Of a DNA stretch of 64,000 nucleotides, positions 50,303 through 60,903 are shown piece by piece. Origin of the DNA: Zeimonas sp044507525 (GTDB taxonomy: Bacteria; Pseudomonadota; Gammaproteobacteria; Burkholderiales; Burkholderiaceae_E). The position numbers were made by a program, and so were the translations under genes. Under the pieces are notes generated by a model that saw nothing but the letters and a program-made list of their open reading frames with translations, did not search any database and was not told where the DNA came from. The first letter of the stretch is position 1. The number at the start of each line of letters is the position of its first letter. The stretch lies in the NCBI GenBank assembly GCA_044507525.1, contig JBIQJM010000008.1, positions 1 through 64,000 of the forward strand, read 5' to 3'.

Positions 50303-51523
50303 TCATTTCACGAACTTGCACGCGCCCGGATTCATCGGCGAGAAAGCCTGTTCCGGCGCAACGGTGGCGCGCACGTGGTAGTAGTCCCAGGGCGCCTTCG
50401 ACTCGGAAGGCGTCTTCACCTGCATCAGGTACATGTCGTGCAGGTGCAGGCCGTCGGCGCGGATGTGCCCGTTCCGCGCGAACATGTCGTTCACCGGCGT
50501 GGCCTTCATCCGCTGCATCACCGTGGCCGTGTCGTCGGTACCGCTGGCGGCGACCGCCTTCAGGTAGTGCATCGTGGCCGAGTACATGCCGGCCTGGACC
50601 ATCGAAGGCATGCGCTTCGTCCTCTCGAAGAAGCGCCGCGACCACTCGCGCGTACGGTCGTCGAGGTCCCAGTAGAACGCCTCGGTGAGCACGATGCCCT
50701 GCGCCTGCTGCAGCCCCATCGCGTGCACGTCGGTGATGAAGGTCAGCAGCGTGGCGACGCGCTGCTTGCCGGAGGTGGTGATGCCGAACTCGTTGGCGCC
50801 CTTGATCGCGTTGATCGTGTCCGAGCCGCCGTTGGCGAGCGCGATGACCTTCGCCCCCGAAGACTGCGCCTGCAGCAGGTAGGACGAGAAATCGGTCGTG
50901 TTCAGCGGATGACGTACCGATCCCAGCACCTTGCCGCCGGCCTCCTTGACCACCTCCGAGGTCGCCTTCTCCAGCCCGTGGCCGAAGGCGAAGTCGACCG
51001 TGAGGAAGTACCAGGTATCGCCGCCCTGCGCGATCAGCGCCTTGCCCGTCACGTTCGAGAGGGCGTTCGCGTCGTAGACGTACTGGATGCTGTTCGGCGT
51101 GCAGGAATCGCCGGTGACGCGCGTCGTGCTCGAGCCGCCGATCATCACGATCCGGTCCTTGTCGTGCGTGATCGCGGTCACCGCGAGCGTCACGGCCGAG
51201 TTGGTGGTGTCGAAGATCGCACGCACGTTCTGCTGGTCGTACCACTCGCGGGCGATGTTCGCGCCGATGTCGGCCTTGTTCTGGTGGTCGGCCGAGAGCA
51301 GCTCGATCCTGCGGCCGAGCACCGTTCCGCCGAAATCCTCGATCGCCATCTGGACGGCAACGAGCGAGCCGTTGCCGGAGAAATCCGAATAGACACCGCT
51401 CATGTCGGTGAGCAGCCCCAGGCGCAGCGGCGCCGCCTGCGACGCCCCCGGTTGCGCGTGCGCGACCGGCGCGAGTGCGGCTGCCGACAGGAGCGCCGAC
51501 ACCAGTAGCGAGGCGAGTCTCAT
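50303..51523 (-). CDS. LivJ-like ABC transporter substrate-binding protein
   Basis: A 406-residue periplasmic binding protein of the branched-chain amino acid/amide type. A signal peptide (about 1-23, ending AHA) is followed by RLGLLTDMSGVYSDFSGNG, ADHQNKADIGANIAREWYD, TWYFLTVDFAFGHGLEK and YYHVRATVAPEQAF near the end. No permease or ATPase genes lie nearby, so it either shares a transporter or belongs to a distant locus. The ligand is probably an amide, amino acid or aromatic acid. Confidence 0.92.
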   Translation of the reverse strand: MRLASLLVSALLSAAALAPVAHAQPGASQAAPLRLGLLTDMSGVYSDFSGNGSLVAVQMAIEDFGGTVLGRRIELLSADHQNKADIGANIAREWYDQQNVRAIFDTTNSAVTLAVTAITHDKDRIVMIGGSSTTRVTGDSCTPNSIQYVYDANALSNVTGKALIAQGGDTWYFLTVDFAFGHGLEKATSEVVKEAGGKVLGSVRHPLNTTDFSSYLLQAQSSGAKVIALANGGSDTINAIKGANEFGITTSGKQRVATLLTFITDVHAMGLQQAQGIVLTEAFYWDLDDRTREWSRRFFERTKRMPSMVQAGMYSATMHYLKAVAASGTDDTATVMQRMKATPVNDMFARNGHIRADGLHLHDMYLMQVKTPSESKAPWDYYHVRATVAPEQAFSPMNPGACKFVK

Positions 51524-51689
51524 CGCGAAGGCCCTCTTCTTGGCTGCGGAAAGCGTCCCTCTGCGGGGACGCTCCCAGCCTAGGCCGGGAAGCGAAGGCG
51601 CAACAAGCGATTATTTCTGGGGCGGGGGCCGAGCCGAACTCATGACGCGTCCGCGGGCGGCCCCGCGCGGTTCGCGGCGCCGCCGCTCC

Positions 51690-52196
51690 TCAGGGGTTGC
51701 CGAGGAAATCGCGCTTGCCGATCGGCACGCCGTTCTGGCGAAGGATGTTGTAGGCGGTCGTCGCGTGGAAGTAGACGTTCGGCATCGAGTGGCCGAGCAG
51801 CAGTTGCATGCCCTTGTAGCGCGTCTCCTTGCCCGTCACGGGCAGCACGATCTCGTCGTCCTCGGTGCCGTCGATGCGATCGGCCGGCACGCTGCGGATG
51901 AACTCGACGGTGCGCGCGATGCGCTCCTTCAGTTCGACGAAGCTCTTCTCGTCGTCCACGTAGTACGGCACCTCCATTCCCGCGAGGCGCGCCACGACGC
52001 TTCGCGCCTTGTCGCAGGCGATCTGCACCTGCTTCGAGAACGGATACATGTCGGGCGCCAGCCGGTAGTCCATCACGGCGGACACGTCGATCGCGCCCGC
52101 GTCGGCGTGCGCCTGCGCCTTGTCGAGGATGTTCGACAGGTTCTCGAGGACGTTCGCCAGGCGCGGAACGCTGGCCTGGTACATCGAAATGTTCAT
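51690..52196 (-). CDS. DUF1993-family protein
   Basis: A 168-residue protein of the DUF1993 (DinB-like) family. It has MYQASVPRLANVLENLSNIL, DYRLAPDMYPFSKQVQIACD and a terminal YFHATTAYNILRQNGVPIGK, with conserved Asp, His and Tyr residues that suggest a four-helix metal-binding fold. The function is unknown. It lies between the binding-protein gene and the GGDEF gene, 41 bases from the latter, on the same strand. Confidence 0.85.
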   Translation of the reverse strand: MNISMYQASVPRLANVLENLSNILDKAQAHADAGAIDVSAVMDYRLAPDMYPFSKQVQIACDKARSVVARLAGMEVPYYVDDEKSFVELKERIARTVEFIRSVPADRIDGTEDDEIVLPVTGKETRYKGMQLLLGHSMPNVYFHATTAYNILRQNGVPIGKRDFLGNP

Positions 52197-52237
52197 GGAG
52201 AAGATCTCCCGGAGGGACGCGCCACCCGGTATCGTAC

Positions 52238-53710
52238 TCAAGCCGATCGGGCCGAGGCAGCCGACACCCGGTTCTTTCCCGCGCGCTTGGCGCGATACAT
52301 GGCATCGTCGGCGCGCTCGACGAGCGAATCGAGCGACTCGCCGTCCCGCGCCTGCGCGACGCCGGCGGAGAAGGTCACGAAGACCGGCTGCTCGCCGTTC
52401 AGGTAGACGTCGTTCGTCAGCGCGCGCTGCGAACGACGGATCACCTCGACCGCGTGATCGAGCGGCACCGACGGCAGCAGCACGACGAACTCTTCCCCGC
52501 CATAGCGGGCAACGACGTCGGTCGGCCGCAGGCTGTCCGCGAGCACGCGCGCCAGGTGACGAAGCGCCTCGTCGCCCCTGTGGTGGCCGTGCGCGTCGTT
52601 GAGCTTCTTGAAATCGTCCACGTCGATCAACGCGACCGACAACGGCGCGGCGACAGCGCTGCAGCAGCGCGCGAGATCGTCGAAGGAGCGCTCGAGGCCG
52701 CGCCGATTGAGCACCTGCGTCAGGTGGTCGGTCATGATCAGCGCGCTTGCGCTCTCCAGCTCGCCGGCGAGGCGCTCGACCTCGTCCTGCAGCGCGCGCG
52801 CGCGTTCGCCGGCGGCTGCGAAGGCGCCCCGGGAAGTGTCGAACTCGATGTGGACCGCGCGCGTCTCCTCGATCAGCTGGTGGACCACGCCGGCGAGCGC
52901 CGCCAGGTCGGAGGAGTTGCGGATCTCGTCGATGTAGGTTCCCAGCTTCCCGCTGAAACGGTCGCTCGATTCGGTCAGCGTGCGAAGCCAGTCGACGCAT
53001 TGCGCCAGCATCGACTTCATCATCTGCAGCGAATCGCGGCGCAGCTTGAGCAGCCGCTGGTGCTCCTCGGCGGTTCGGCGCAACACGTCGCGCGCGAGCG
53101 AGAGATCGCGACGGTCGGGGTAGCGGCCGGCGGGATCGAGCGTGGCCCGGATCGCGTCGAACTGGCGACGGACCCACGCCTCCTCCTCGACGAGCGTGGG
53201 CACCGTCTCGCACACGGTGACGAGCAGGCGCGTCATCTCGGCGAGCAGGCGGCGCACCGTTTCGCCCTGCCGTTGCGCATGCGGTGCGCGCGACGGCACA
53301 TCGAGCGCCCCTTCGGCAGGCGCATCGCCGTCGGGCGCCTCGCTCGGGATCACCGGCGCATCCGCTTCGTCGTGCCTCCAGGATTCGACCAGGCCGGCGA
53401 GACTGCGCGCAAGCCGTTCGGCGTCCGACGAACGGCCGAGGACTCGTTGCAGCGCGTCCTTCTTGCGGGCGCGCGTCCAGTTGCGCTGCGGGATCTCGAG
53501 CCAGCGCACCGCCTCGGCGACGATCGGGCCGAGCGGCTCGCCGTCGCGTTCGGGCGCGCCTTGCTCTTCGCCCTCGGCCCCGCCGATCCGGTTCCACGCA
53601 CGCCGATACTGATCGGGCGTGGGTGCCAGTCGGCGTTGCGCCAGATAGCGCAGCGCCGCGCGCGCGCGTTCGGCGGCCGTCGGCAGGACGCTGTCGGAAG
53701 TTCCCGTCAT
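52238..53710 (-). CDS. GGDEF-domain diguanylate cyclase
   Basis: A 490-residue cytoplasmic protein. The N-terminus (about 10-45: ARAALRYLAQRRLAPTPDQY) is a helical region seen in many betaproteobacterial cyclases. A long helical middle (about 150-320) leads to the GGDEF domain (about 328-485): TDHLTQVLNRRGLERSF, IDVDDFKKLNDAHGHHRGDE and the active-site loop RYGGEEFVVLLP. All substrate and metal residues are present, so it should make c-di-GMP. No RxxD inhibition site is evident before GGEEF. The input signal is unknown. Confidence 0.92.
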   Translation of the reverse strand: MTGTSDSVLPTAAERARAALRYLAQRRLAPTPDQYRRAWNRIGGAEGEEQGAPERDGEPLGPIVAEAVRWLEIPQRNWTRARKKDALQRVLGRSSDAERLARSLAGLVESWRHDEADAPVIPSEAPDGDAPAEGALDVPSRAPHAQRQGETVRRLLAEMTRLLVTVCETVPTLVEEEAWVRRQFDAIRATLDPAGRYPDRRDLSLARDVLRRTAEEHQRLLKLRRDSLQMMKSMLAQCVDWLRTLTESSDRFSGKLGTYIDEIRNSSDLAALAGVVHQLIEETRAVHIEFDTSRGAFAAAGERARALQDEVERLAGELESASALIMTDHLTQVLNRRGLERSFDDLARCCSAVAAPLSVALIDVDDFKKLNDAHGHHRGDEALRHLARVLADSLRPTDVVARYGGEEFVVLLPSVPLDHAVEVIRRSQRALTNDVYLNGEQPVFVTFSAGVAQARDGESLDSLVERADDAMYRAKRAGKNRVSAASARSA

Positions 53711-54341
53711 TTGGCCGTTTTCGGCCCGGACGGCGCCACGTGTACCGGGCGTCCGACCGGCGGCTCGAACGCGGCGCCGAGCGATTCAGGGTTCGGGCAG
53801 GTACGTGACAGCCGCGCTGCCGTGGCGGTACGGTGCAGCTCGCTGCGCATTTGCATCCAACTCGACGACGTCAAGGGCGAGCGCAACCAGCGATTGGAAG
53901 CCGGACGTTGCGAACGCGAGCTCCTTGGTGTCGGACCGGGCCTTGCTCCTTCGCGCCCTTCCATGCGGTCGACTTCAGCCTCGGCCGCGAGACCTGCGCG
54001 AACTCTTCCGTAATCGTACTGCCCGGCAATCGGCGAATCGAGGAAGAAAAGCACGATGTCGCTTCGCTGCGCCGGTTCCGATCAGGCTCGAGCGACCTCG
54101 CGTAGCACGGGTCGGGATACTCCGGCTTCGTGAATCGACGGAAAAGCGCGCCGGACGCCCGGTGACGCTGTGCGTGAACATCGAGCGCGGCCCGACGATC
54201 ACGACGCTCGTCGCCATCGACTGTCCCAGACAAGCCGAAAAACAACGGGGATCGGGGGTCGTGTCTCTACAGACTGCGAGTCGACCCCGGGCGTTGACCC
54301 CTACCCTCTGGAAACTCGCGCGGTCAGCGCCTTTCAGATAA
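53711..54341. other. 631-base gap without a supported gene
   Basis: Between the GGDEF gene and tRNA-His no open frame shows family motifs, good codon use or a ribosome site. The frames present on both strands are arginine/serine-rich and look like chance or decay. GGGGTCG (54255-54261) and CGACCCC (54282-54288) form a 7-base stem downstream of the tRNA run, without a T-tract. The region may hold the GGDEF promoter and remnants of an old insertion at the tRNA. Confidence 0.5.
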
Positions 54342-54417
54342 TGGGGTGGGCGATGGGATTCGAACCCACGACAACCGGAATCACAATCCGGGACTCTACC
54401 CCTGAGCTACGCCCACC
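54342..54417 (-). tRNA. tRNA-His (GTG anticodon)
   Basis: A full cloverleaf on the minus strand. The acceptor GTGGGCG pairs with CGCCCAC, the extra 5' G (54417) faces discriminator C as is specific to tRNA-His, the anticodon loop is TTGTGAT and the T-arm is GTTCGAA. CCA is encoded (54342-54344). It is last of three tRNAs in a row. Confidence 0.96.
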
Positions 54418-54424
54418 ATCGGGA

Positions 54425-54501
<77 letters not shown>

Positions 54502-54566
54502 AATCAAGTCGGGCTTTCCGGGAATCGCGCGTTCGACGCCGTTCGACGAAGGCTTCGCGAGCGCGA

Positions 54567-54643
<77 letters not shown>

Positions 54644-54653
54644 GAGGAGGCGA

Positions 54654-54659
54654 ATTGTA
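54654..54659 (-). promoter_or_regulatory. Candidate -10 of the tRNA operon
   Basis: TACAAT on the minus strand lies 10 bases before the tRNA-Pro 5' end, followed by a GC-rich stretch like a stringent discriminator. No good -35 is seen, and transcription from glmM could also supply the tRNAs. Confidence 0.4.
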
Positions 54660-54682
54660 GCATCAGGGCGCGCGCGCAGGAC

Positions 54683-56059
54683 CTACGCCACCGAGCGGAC
54701 GGCGTCGGCGAGTCGCTGCGCCGTGCGCTGCGCGAGCTCGGCCTCGCGCGCCTCGACCATCACGCGAAGCAACGGTTCGGTGCCCGACGGACGGATCAGC
54801 ACGCGTCCCGCGTCGCCGAGACCGCGCTCGGCCTCCTCGCTCGCACGCTGCAGCGACGGATCGCCGCGCCAGTCGAAACCCCGGCGGATCGGGACGTTGA
54901 TCAGCGTCTGCGGAAAGAGCTCGAGCCCCTCGCAGGCCTGCGCCAGGGACAGTCCGCCCCGACGCATCGCGGCGAGCACCTGGAGCGCGCTGATCGTGCC
55001 GTCCCCGGTCGAATGGCAGTCGAGGCACAGGATGTGGCCCGAGTTCTCGCCGCCGTAGCGCCATCCCTTCTCGCGCAGCATCTCGAGCACGTAGCGGTCG
55101 CCGACGCGCGCGCGCGCGAAATCGACGTCCATCCGCTCGAGCGCCTGCTCGAATCCGAGATTGGACATCAGCGTGCCGACGACGCCCTGGACGCGCTCGC
55201 GTCGGGCGCGATCGCGCACGATGACGTACAGCAGCGCGTCGCCGTCGTAGAGACGCCCGTTGGCGTCGACCATCATCACGCGGTCGGCGTCGCCGTCGAT
55301 CGCGATGCCGAGGTCGGCGCCGCGCGCGACGACTTCCCGCTGCAGCGCCTTCGTGTCGGTCGCGCCGCAGCCGTCGTTGATGTTGGTGCCGTCGGGCGAG
55401 ATGCCGAGCGGCACGACGTCGGCGCCGAGTTCGTGGAACACCTGCGGAGCGGTGTGGTATCCGGCGCCGTTCGCGCAGTCGACGACGATGCGCATGCCGC
55501 GCAGGTCGAGCGAGCCGGGGAAGCTGCTCTTGCAGAACTCGATGTAGCGACCGGGCGCGTCCTCGATGCGGCGGGCCCGGCCGAGTGCGGCCGACGACAC
55601 GCATTCGAGCGGCGCGTCGAGCTGCGCCTCGATCGCCGCCTCGACTTCGTCGGGTAGCTTGTTGCCGTCGGCGGCGAAGAACTTGATCCCGTTGTCCTCG
55701 TACGGGTTGTGCGAGGCGCTGATGACGACGCCGGCCTGCAGCCGCAGGGCGCGCGTCAGGTACGCGACCGCGGGCGTCGGGATCGGGCCGGAGCGCAGCA
55801 CGTCGACGCCTGCGGCCGAGAAACCGGCCTGCAGCGCCGCCTCGAGCATGTAGCCCGAAACGCGCGTGTCCTTGCCGACGATGACGGTGGGCCGCGTGCT
55901 CGCGCCGGCCAGCTGCGCCGCGCCGGCGATCGACGCACCCGCGGCGCCCGCGAGCACCTTGCCTGCCGCGTAGCCGAGTCGCAGGACGAAATCGGGCGTG
56001 ATCGGCGATTCGCCCACGCGGCCGCGAACGCCGTCGGTTCCGAAATACTTGCGTGCCAT
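54683..56059 (-). CDS. glmM: Phosphoglucosamine mutase
   Basis: A 458-residue enzyme converting glucosamine-6-phosphate to glucosamine-1-phosphate for cell-wall precursors. It opens MARKYFGTDGVRGRVGESPIT. The phosphoserine site is VVISASHNPYEDNGIKFF (Ser116), the metal loop is IAIDGDADRVMMVD and the sugar loop is GGENSGHI; the phosphate loop RPSGTEPLLRVMVE is near the end. An Ala/Gly-rich insert near residues 38-53 makes it about 14 residues longer than the Escherichia coli enzyme. It follows folP by 37 bases in the usual betaproteobacterial order. Confidence 0.97.
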   Translation of the reverse strand: MARKYFGTDGVRGRVGESPITPDFVLRLGYAAGKVLAGAAGASIAGAAQLAGASTRPTVIVGKDTRVSGYMLEAALQAGFSAAGVDVLRSGPIPTPAVAYLTRALRLQAGVVISASHNPYEDNGIKFFAADGNKLPDEVEAAIEAQLDAPLECVSSAALGRARRIEDAPGRYIEFCKSSFPGSLDLRGMRIVVDCANGAGYHTAPQVFHELGADVVPLGISPDGTNINDGCGATDTKALQREVVARGADLGIAIDGDADRVMMVDANGRLYDGDALLYVIVRDRARRERVQGVVGTLMSNLGFEQALERMDVDFARARVGDRYVLEMLREKGWRYGGENSGHILCLDCHSTGDGTISALQVLAAMRRGGLSLAQACEGLELFPQTLINVPIRRGFDWRGDPSLQRASEEAERGLGDAGRVLIRPSGTEPLLRVMVEAREAELAQRTAQRLADAVRSVA

Positions 56060-56096
56060 CGAGTGCGTTTCTCCGGGTCTGGATTCGGTGATTGCG

Positions 56097-56945
56097 CTAT
56101 CGCGCCTCGTCGATCGCCTGCCAGACGCGCAGCGCGTCGCAAGTCTCGGCGACGTCGTGCACGCGCACGATGCTCGCGCCGCGCGTCACCGCCGCGAGCA
56201 TCGCCGACAGGCTGCCCGCGAGTCGATGATCGACGTCACGTCCGGTCAGGGTTCCGATCATCGACTTGCGCGACACGCCGACGAGCACCGGCAGTCCGAG
56301 GGCGACCAGCTCGTCGAGCGCCTCGAGCAGCAGCAGGTTGTGCCGCAGGGTCTTGCCGAAGCCGATGCCCGGGTCGATCACGATGCGCTCGCGCGCGATC
56401 CCGGCGTCGATTGCAGCGGCGACGCGTTCCGCCAGGAACTGCTCGACCTCGCCGACGACGTCGCCGTAACGCGGCTCCTGCTGCATCGTGCCGGGTTCGC
56501 CCTGCATGTGCATCATGCACACCGCGCAATCCGAGGCGCGCACCGCGTCGAGCGCGCCGCTCGCGCGCAGCGCGTCGATGTCGTTGACGAGGTCGGCGCC
56601 GTGCTCGATGGCCGCGCGCATGGCTGCCGGCCGCCGCGTGTCGACCGAAAGCGGCCGCCCGCAGTCGCGCAGCGCGTCGAGCACGGGCACGATGCGGCGG
56701 ATCTCCTCGTCGACCGGTACCGGCGCGGCGCCCGGTCGCGTGGACTCGCCGCCGATGTCGAGCAGGTCGGCGCCCTCCTCGACCAGCCGCAGCGCATGGC
56801 GCACCGCTGCGTCCGGCGTCGCGTGGCGACCGCCGTCGGAGAAGGAATCGGGCGTGACGTTGACCACGCCCATGACGAGCGGGCGCTCCAACGAAAGCAC
56901 GAAGCGCCCGCAGCGCAGGCGCCGGGGCGGTTCGGGTAGGGTCAT
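56097..56945 (-). CDS. folP: Dihydropteroate synthase
   Basis: A 282-residue folate enzyme joining p-aminobenzoate to the pterin. Signatures are MGVVNVTPDSFSDGG, LLDIGGESTRPGA, LSVDTRRPAAM, MHMQGEPGTMQ and VGVSRKSMIG. It is the target of sulfonamides; the sequence shows the normal loops. The ATG at 56945 is chosen, although no clear ribosome site precedes it. It lies 52 bases after ftsH. Confidence 0.97.
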   Translation of the reverse strand: MTLPEPPRRLRCGRFVLSLERPLVMGVVNVTPDSFSDGGRHATPDAAVRHALRLVEEGADLLDIGGESTRPGAAPVPVDEEIRRIVPVLDALRDCGRPLSVDTRRPAAMRAAIEHGADLVNDIDALRASGALDAVRASDCAVCMMHMQGEPGTMQQEPRYGDVVGEVEQFLAERVAAAIDAGIARERIVIDPGIGFGKTLRHNLLLLEALDELVALGLPVLVGVSRKSMIGTLTGRDVDHRLAGSLSAMLAAVTRGASIVRVHDVAETCDALRVWQAIDEAR

Positions 56946-56997
56946 CGGAGAGAACGAGGACGCGCGGCGGGGGGATCCGCCGCGCATCGCCGGGCGC

Positions 56998-58908
<1,911 letters not shown>

Positions 58909-58981
58909 TCACCACTCCTTCGCGGCCTTCCGACCGGCGCGCGGCCCTCGTGCGACGGACCGCCGGTTTCAGACGAACATT

Positions 58982-59773
58982 CTACGCGGAACTTGACGGG
59001 CGTCCCGCCGATACGGTAGTGCCTGTCGCCGCATTCCGCGCCCCGGCGCCGCCTTCGCGGCCCGGGTCGCCGACCGACGGCCGCCGCGGGCGGCGGCCGA
59101 GCAGGTAGGTCTCGGCGGAGGCGCTGCGCGAAGCCTCCGGCTTGCGCACGAGCACCTGCGAAAAGTGCCTGCGGAACGCCTCGACGATCTGGCTGTAGCC
59201 GCTCCCATGGAAGCATTTGACGAGCAAGGCGCCGTCGCCTTTCAGATGGCGCATGGCGAACTCGATCGCGAGATCGGCCAGGTCGCTCATCCGCGCGGCG
59301 TCGGCGGCCGCGATGCCACTCAGATTGGGGGCCATGTCGGAAAGCACAAGATCGACGGCGGCACCGTCGAGCACCGATTCGAGCTTCTCGACCGTCTCGG
59401 CGTCCCGGATGTCGCCCTGCAGGAACTCGACGCCGGGAATCGGCTCCATCGGAAGCAGGTCGAGCGCGACGATGCGTCCGTCGACGGCTCCGGCGGCGCC
59501 GGGGCGCGCCAGGCGTTCGCGCAGCACCTGGCTCCACGCGCCCGGCGCGCTGCCCAGGTCGACGACGACCATCCCGCGGCGGATCAGCGCGTCGCGACGG
59601 TCGATCTCGACGAGCTTGAACGCGGCCCGCGAGCGATAGCCGTGCTTCTGCGCGAGCTGCACGTAGGGATCGTCGAGATGGCGCGCGACCCACGCGCGAT
59701 TCGTGCGGTTCTTCCGGGGCGTCGCGGCGGTCGCGCCGACGCCCTTCCCCCGGTTCCTTCGCTCGTTGTTCAC
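58982..59773 (-). CDS. rlmE: 23S rRNA (uridine-2'-O-)-methyltransferase RlmE/FtsJ
   Basis: A 263-residue enzyme that methylates U2552 of 23S rRNA. The SAM loop is VVDLGSAPGAWSQVL. The KDKE catalytic set is visible in RSRAAFKLVEID, LSDMAPNLSG, LLVKCFHGSGY and SASAETYLL. A ~40-residue Gly/Arg-rich tail extends past the usual end. The GTG at 59773 is chosen, with GGGAA about 9 bases upstream. Its 280-base upstream region is strikingly purine-rich on the coding strand and holds a G-quadruplex-like motif. Confidence 0.95.
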   Translation of the reverse strand: MNNERRNRGKGVGATAATPRKNRTNRAWVARHLDDPYVQLAQKHGYRSRAAFKLVEIDRRDALIRRGMVVVDLGSAPGAWSQVLRERLARPGAAGAVDGRIVALDLLPMEPIPGVEFLQGDIRDAETVEKLESVLDGAAVDLVLSDMAPNLSGIAAADAARMSDLADLAIEFAMRHLKGDGALLVKCFHGSGYSQIVEAFRRHFSQVLVRKPEASRSASAETYLLGRRPRRPSVGDPGREGGAGARNAATGTTVSAGRPSSSA

Positions 59774-59884
59774 CGCGCCGTTCCCACCGCTGTCCGCCGT
59801 CCTTCCCGGACTTTCCCCGGGGCTTTTCCCCCGCCTGTCCGCCCCCCGTCCCGCGAGCGGTCCCGGGCCTGTTCCACCGCCTGT

Positions 59885-59921
59885 CCCCGCGCCATGCCCC
59901 GCTTCTCCCCCGGTCGTCCCC
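59885..59921 (-). other. G-quadruplex-like motif in the rlmE leader
   Basis: On the minus strand four runs of at least four G (59921-59918, 59911-59907, 59900-59897, 59888-59885) are separated by loops of 6, 6 and 8 bases. More G-runs follow towards rlmE. If transcribed it could form a four-tetrad RNA quadruplex about 110-150 bases before the start codon. Confidence 0.5.
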
Positions 59922-60054
59922 GCATTTTCCCGTGCTTGTCCACAACACCCGCCGGCAAAACGCACGTTTGCTCCACTTGCGAGCGGCGCTGTACGCATCC
60001 ACACTTGCGGATTCCGTCCCTTCCGGGCGGCGATCGATCGAACGCGAACCCACC

Positions 60055-60867
60055 ATGAGCACGACCCCGTTCCCCTTGCCCATCATGCTCGACGCGGCCG
60101 ATCGAAAAGCCTTGCGCGCCCGTGCGCATCACCTGGACCCGGTCATCATGATCGGCGAATCCGGGCTCACCCGCGCCGTGCTCGACGAAACCGACCGCGC
60201 CCTGCGCGCGCACGAGCTGATCAAGGTGCGCGTGCTCGGTGACGACCGCGCGCAGCGCCAGGCGATGTCGACCGAGATCTGCTCGGCGCTGGGCTGCACG
60301 GCCGTGCAGTCGATCGGCAAGCTGCTCGTGCTGTACCGGCCGCGGCCGATCGAGGACCACGCGCGGGGGGACGAACCGCACGTGCCGAAGAAGCGGGCGG
60401 CCCAGGGCGACGGCCGCGCGAAGCGGCCGTCCGCCCGCAACGGCAAGGCGCCGAAACGCCCGACGGGGGGCGCCACCGCCGCACGCAGCGCGACCGGATC
60501 GGGCGCCGGCGGCGCGCGCAGCGCGACGAAAGCCCCGACCGACCGGAAGCCTCCGGCGGCTTCGTCGGGAGCGGGCGCACGCACCGCCGCGAAGCGGCCC
60601 GTCGACGCACGAGCGGCGAAGCCCTCGGCCGGGGCACGGCCGGCGAAACAGGCTTCCGGCGTGCGGGCAGCGAAGCAGACGTCCGGCGCGCGGGCGGCGA
60701 AAAGGCCGTCGCGGGCAAGCGCCGCCCAGGCCGCCTCGAGCTCGCGCCCGACGACGAAACGCGGCGCAACGGCGCGCCCGGCCGCGAAGCGCACGGCGCC
60801 GGCGAAAGCCGCGACGAAAGCGCGCCGGCAACCGGCGCGGCCGGCCGGTCGCACGAAGAAAGGCTGA
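60055..60867 (+). CDS. yhbY: YhbY-like CRS1-YhbY domain RNA-binding protein with long Ala/Lys-rich tail
   Basis: A 270-residue protein. Residues 8-100 are the CRS1-YhbY domain, which binds pre-50S ribosomes: LDAADRKALRARAHHLDPVIMIGESGLTRAVL, LRAHELIKVRV and SIGKLLVLYRPRP. The remaining ~165 residues are Ala, Lys, Arg, Ser and Gly with repeated RAAKxxSGAR-like units, resembling a histone H1-like nucleic-acid tail; standard YhbY ends near residue 100. The frame is open to the TGA at 60867. It diverges from rlmE, another 50S factor. Confidence 0.88.
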   Translation: MSTTPFPLPIMLDAADRKALRARAHHLDPVIMIGESGLTRAVLDETDRALRAHELIKVRVLGDDRAQRQAMSTEICSALGCTAVQSIGKLLVLYRPRPIEDHARGDEPHVPKKRAAQGDGRAKRPSARNGKAPKRPTGGATAARSATGSGAGGARSATKAPTDRKPPAASSGAGARTAAKRPVDARAAKPSAGARPAKQASGVRAAKQTSGARAAKRPSRASAAQAASSSRPTTKRGATARPAAKRTAPAKAATKARRQPARPAGRTKKG

Positions 60868-60903
60868 ACGCGCGAGCGCCTGCCGACCGCGCGGGCCGGC
60901 GAG

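Noticed and set aside
53707..54054. An open frame of 115 codons on the minus strand between the GGDEF gene and the tRNAs
   Set aside because: No family motif, no ribosome binding site, low-complexity Arg/Ser/Pro composition and competing frames on the other strand.
59703..60242. An open frame covering the rlmE-yhbY intergenic region on the plus strand
   Set aside because: It reads the C-rich leader as Pro/Ser/Phe repeats and runs out of frame through yhbY; no start signals or homology features.
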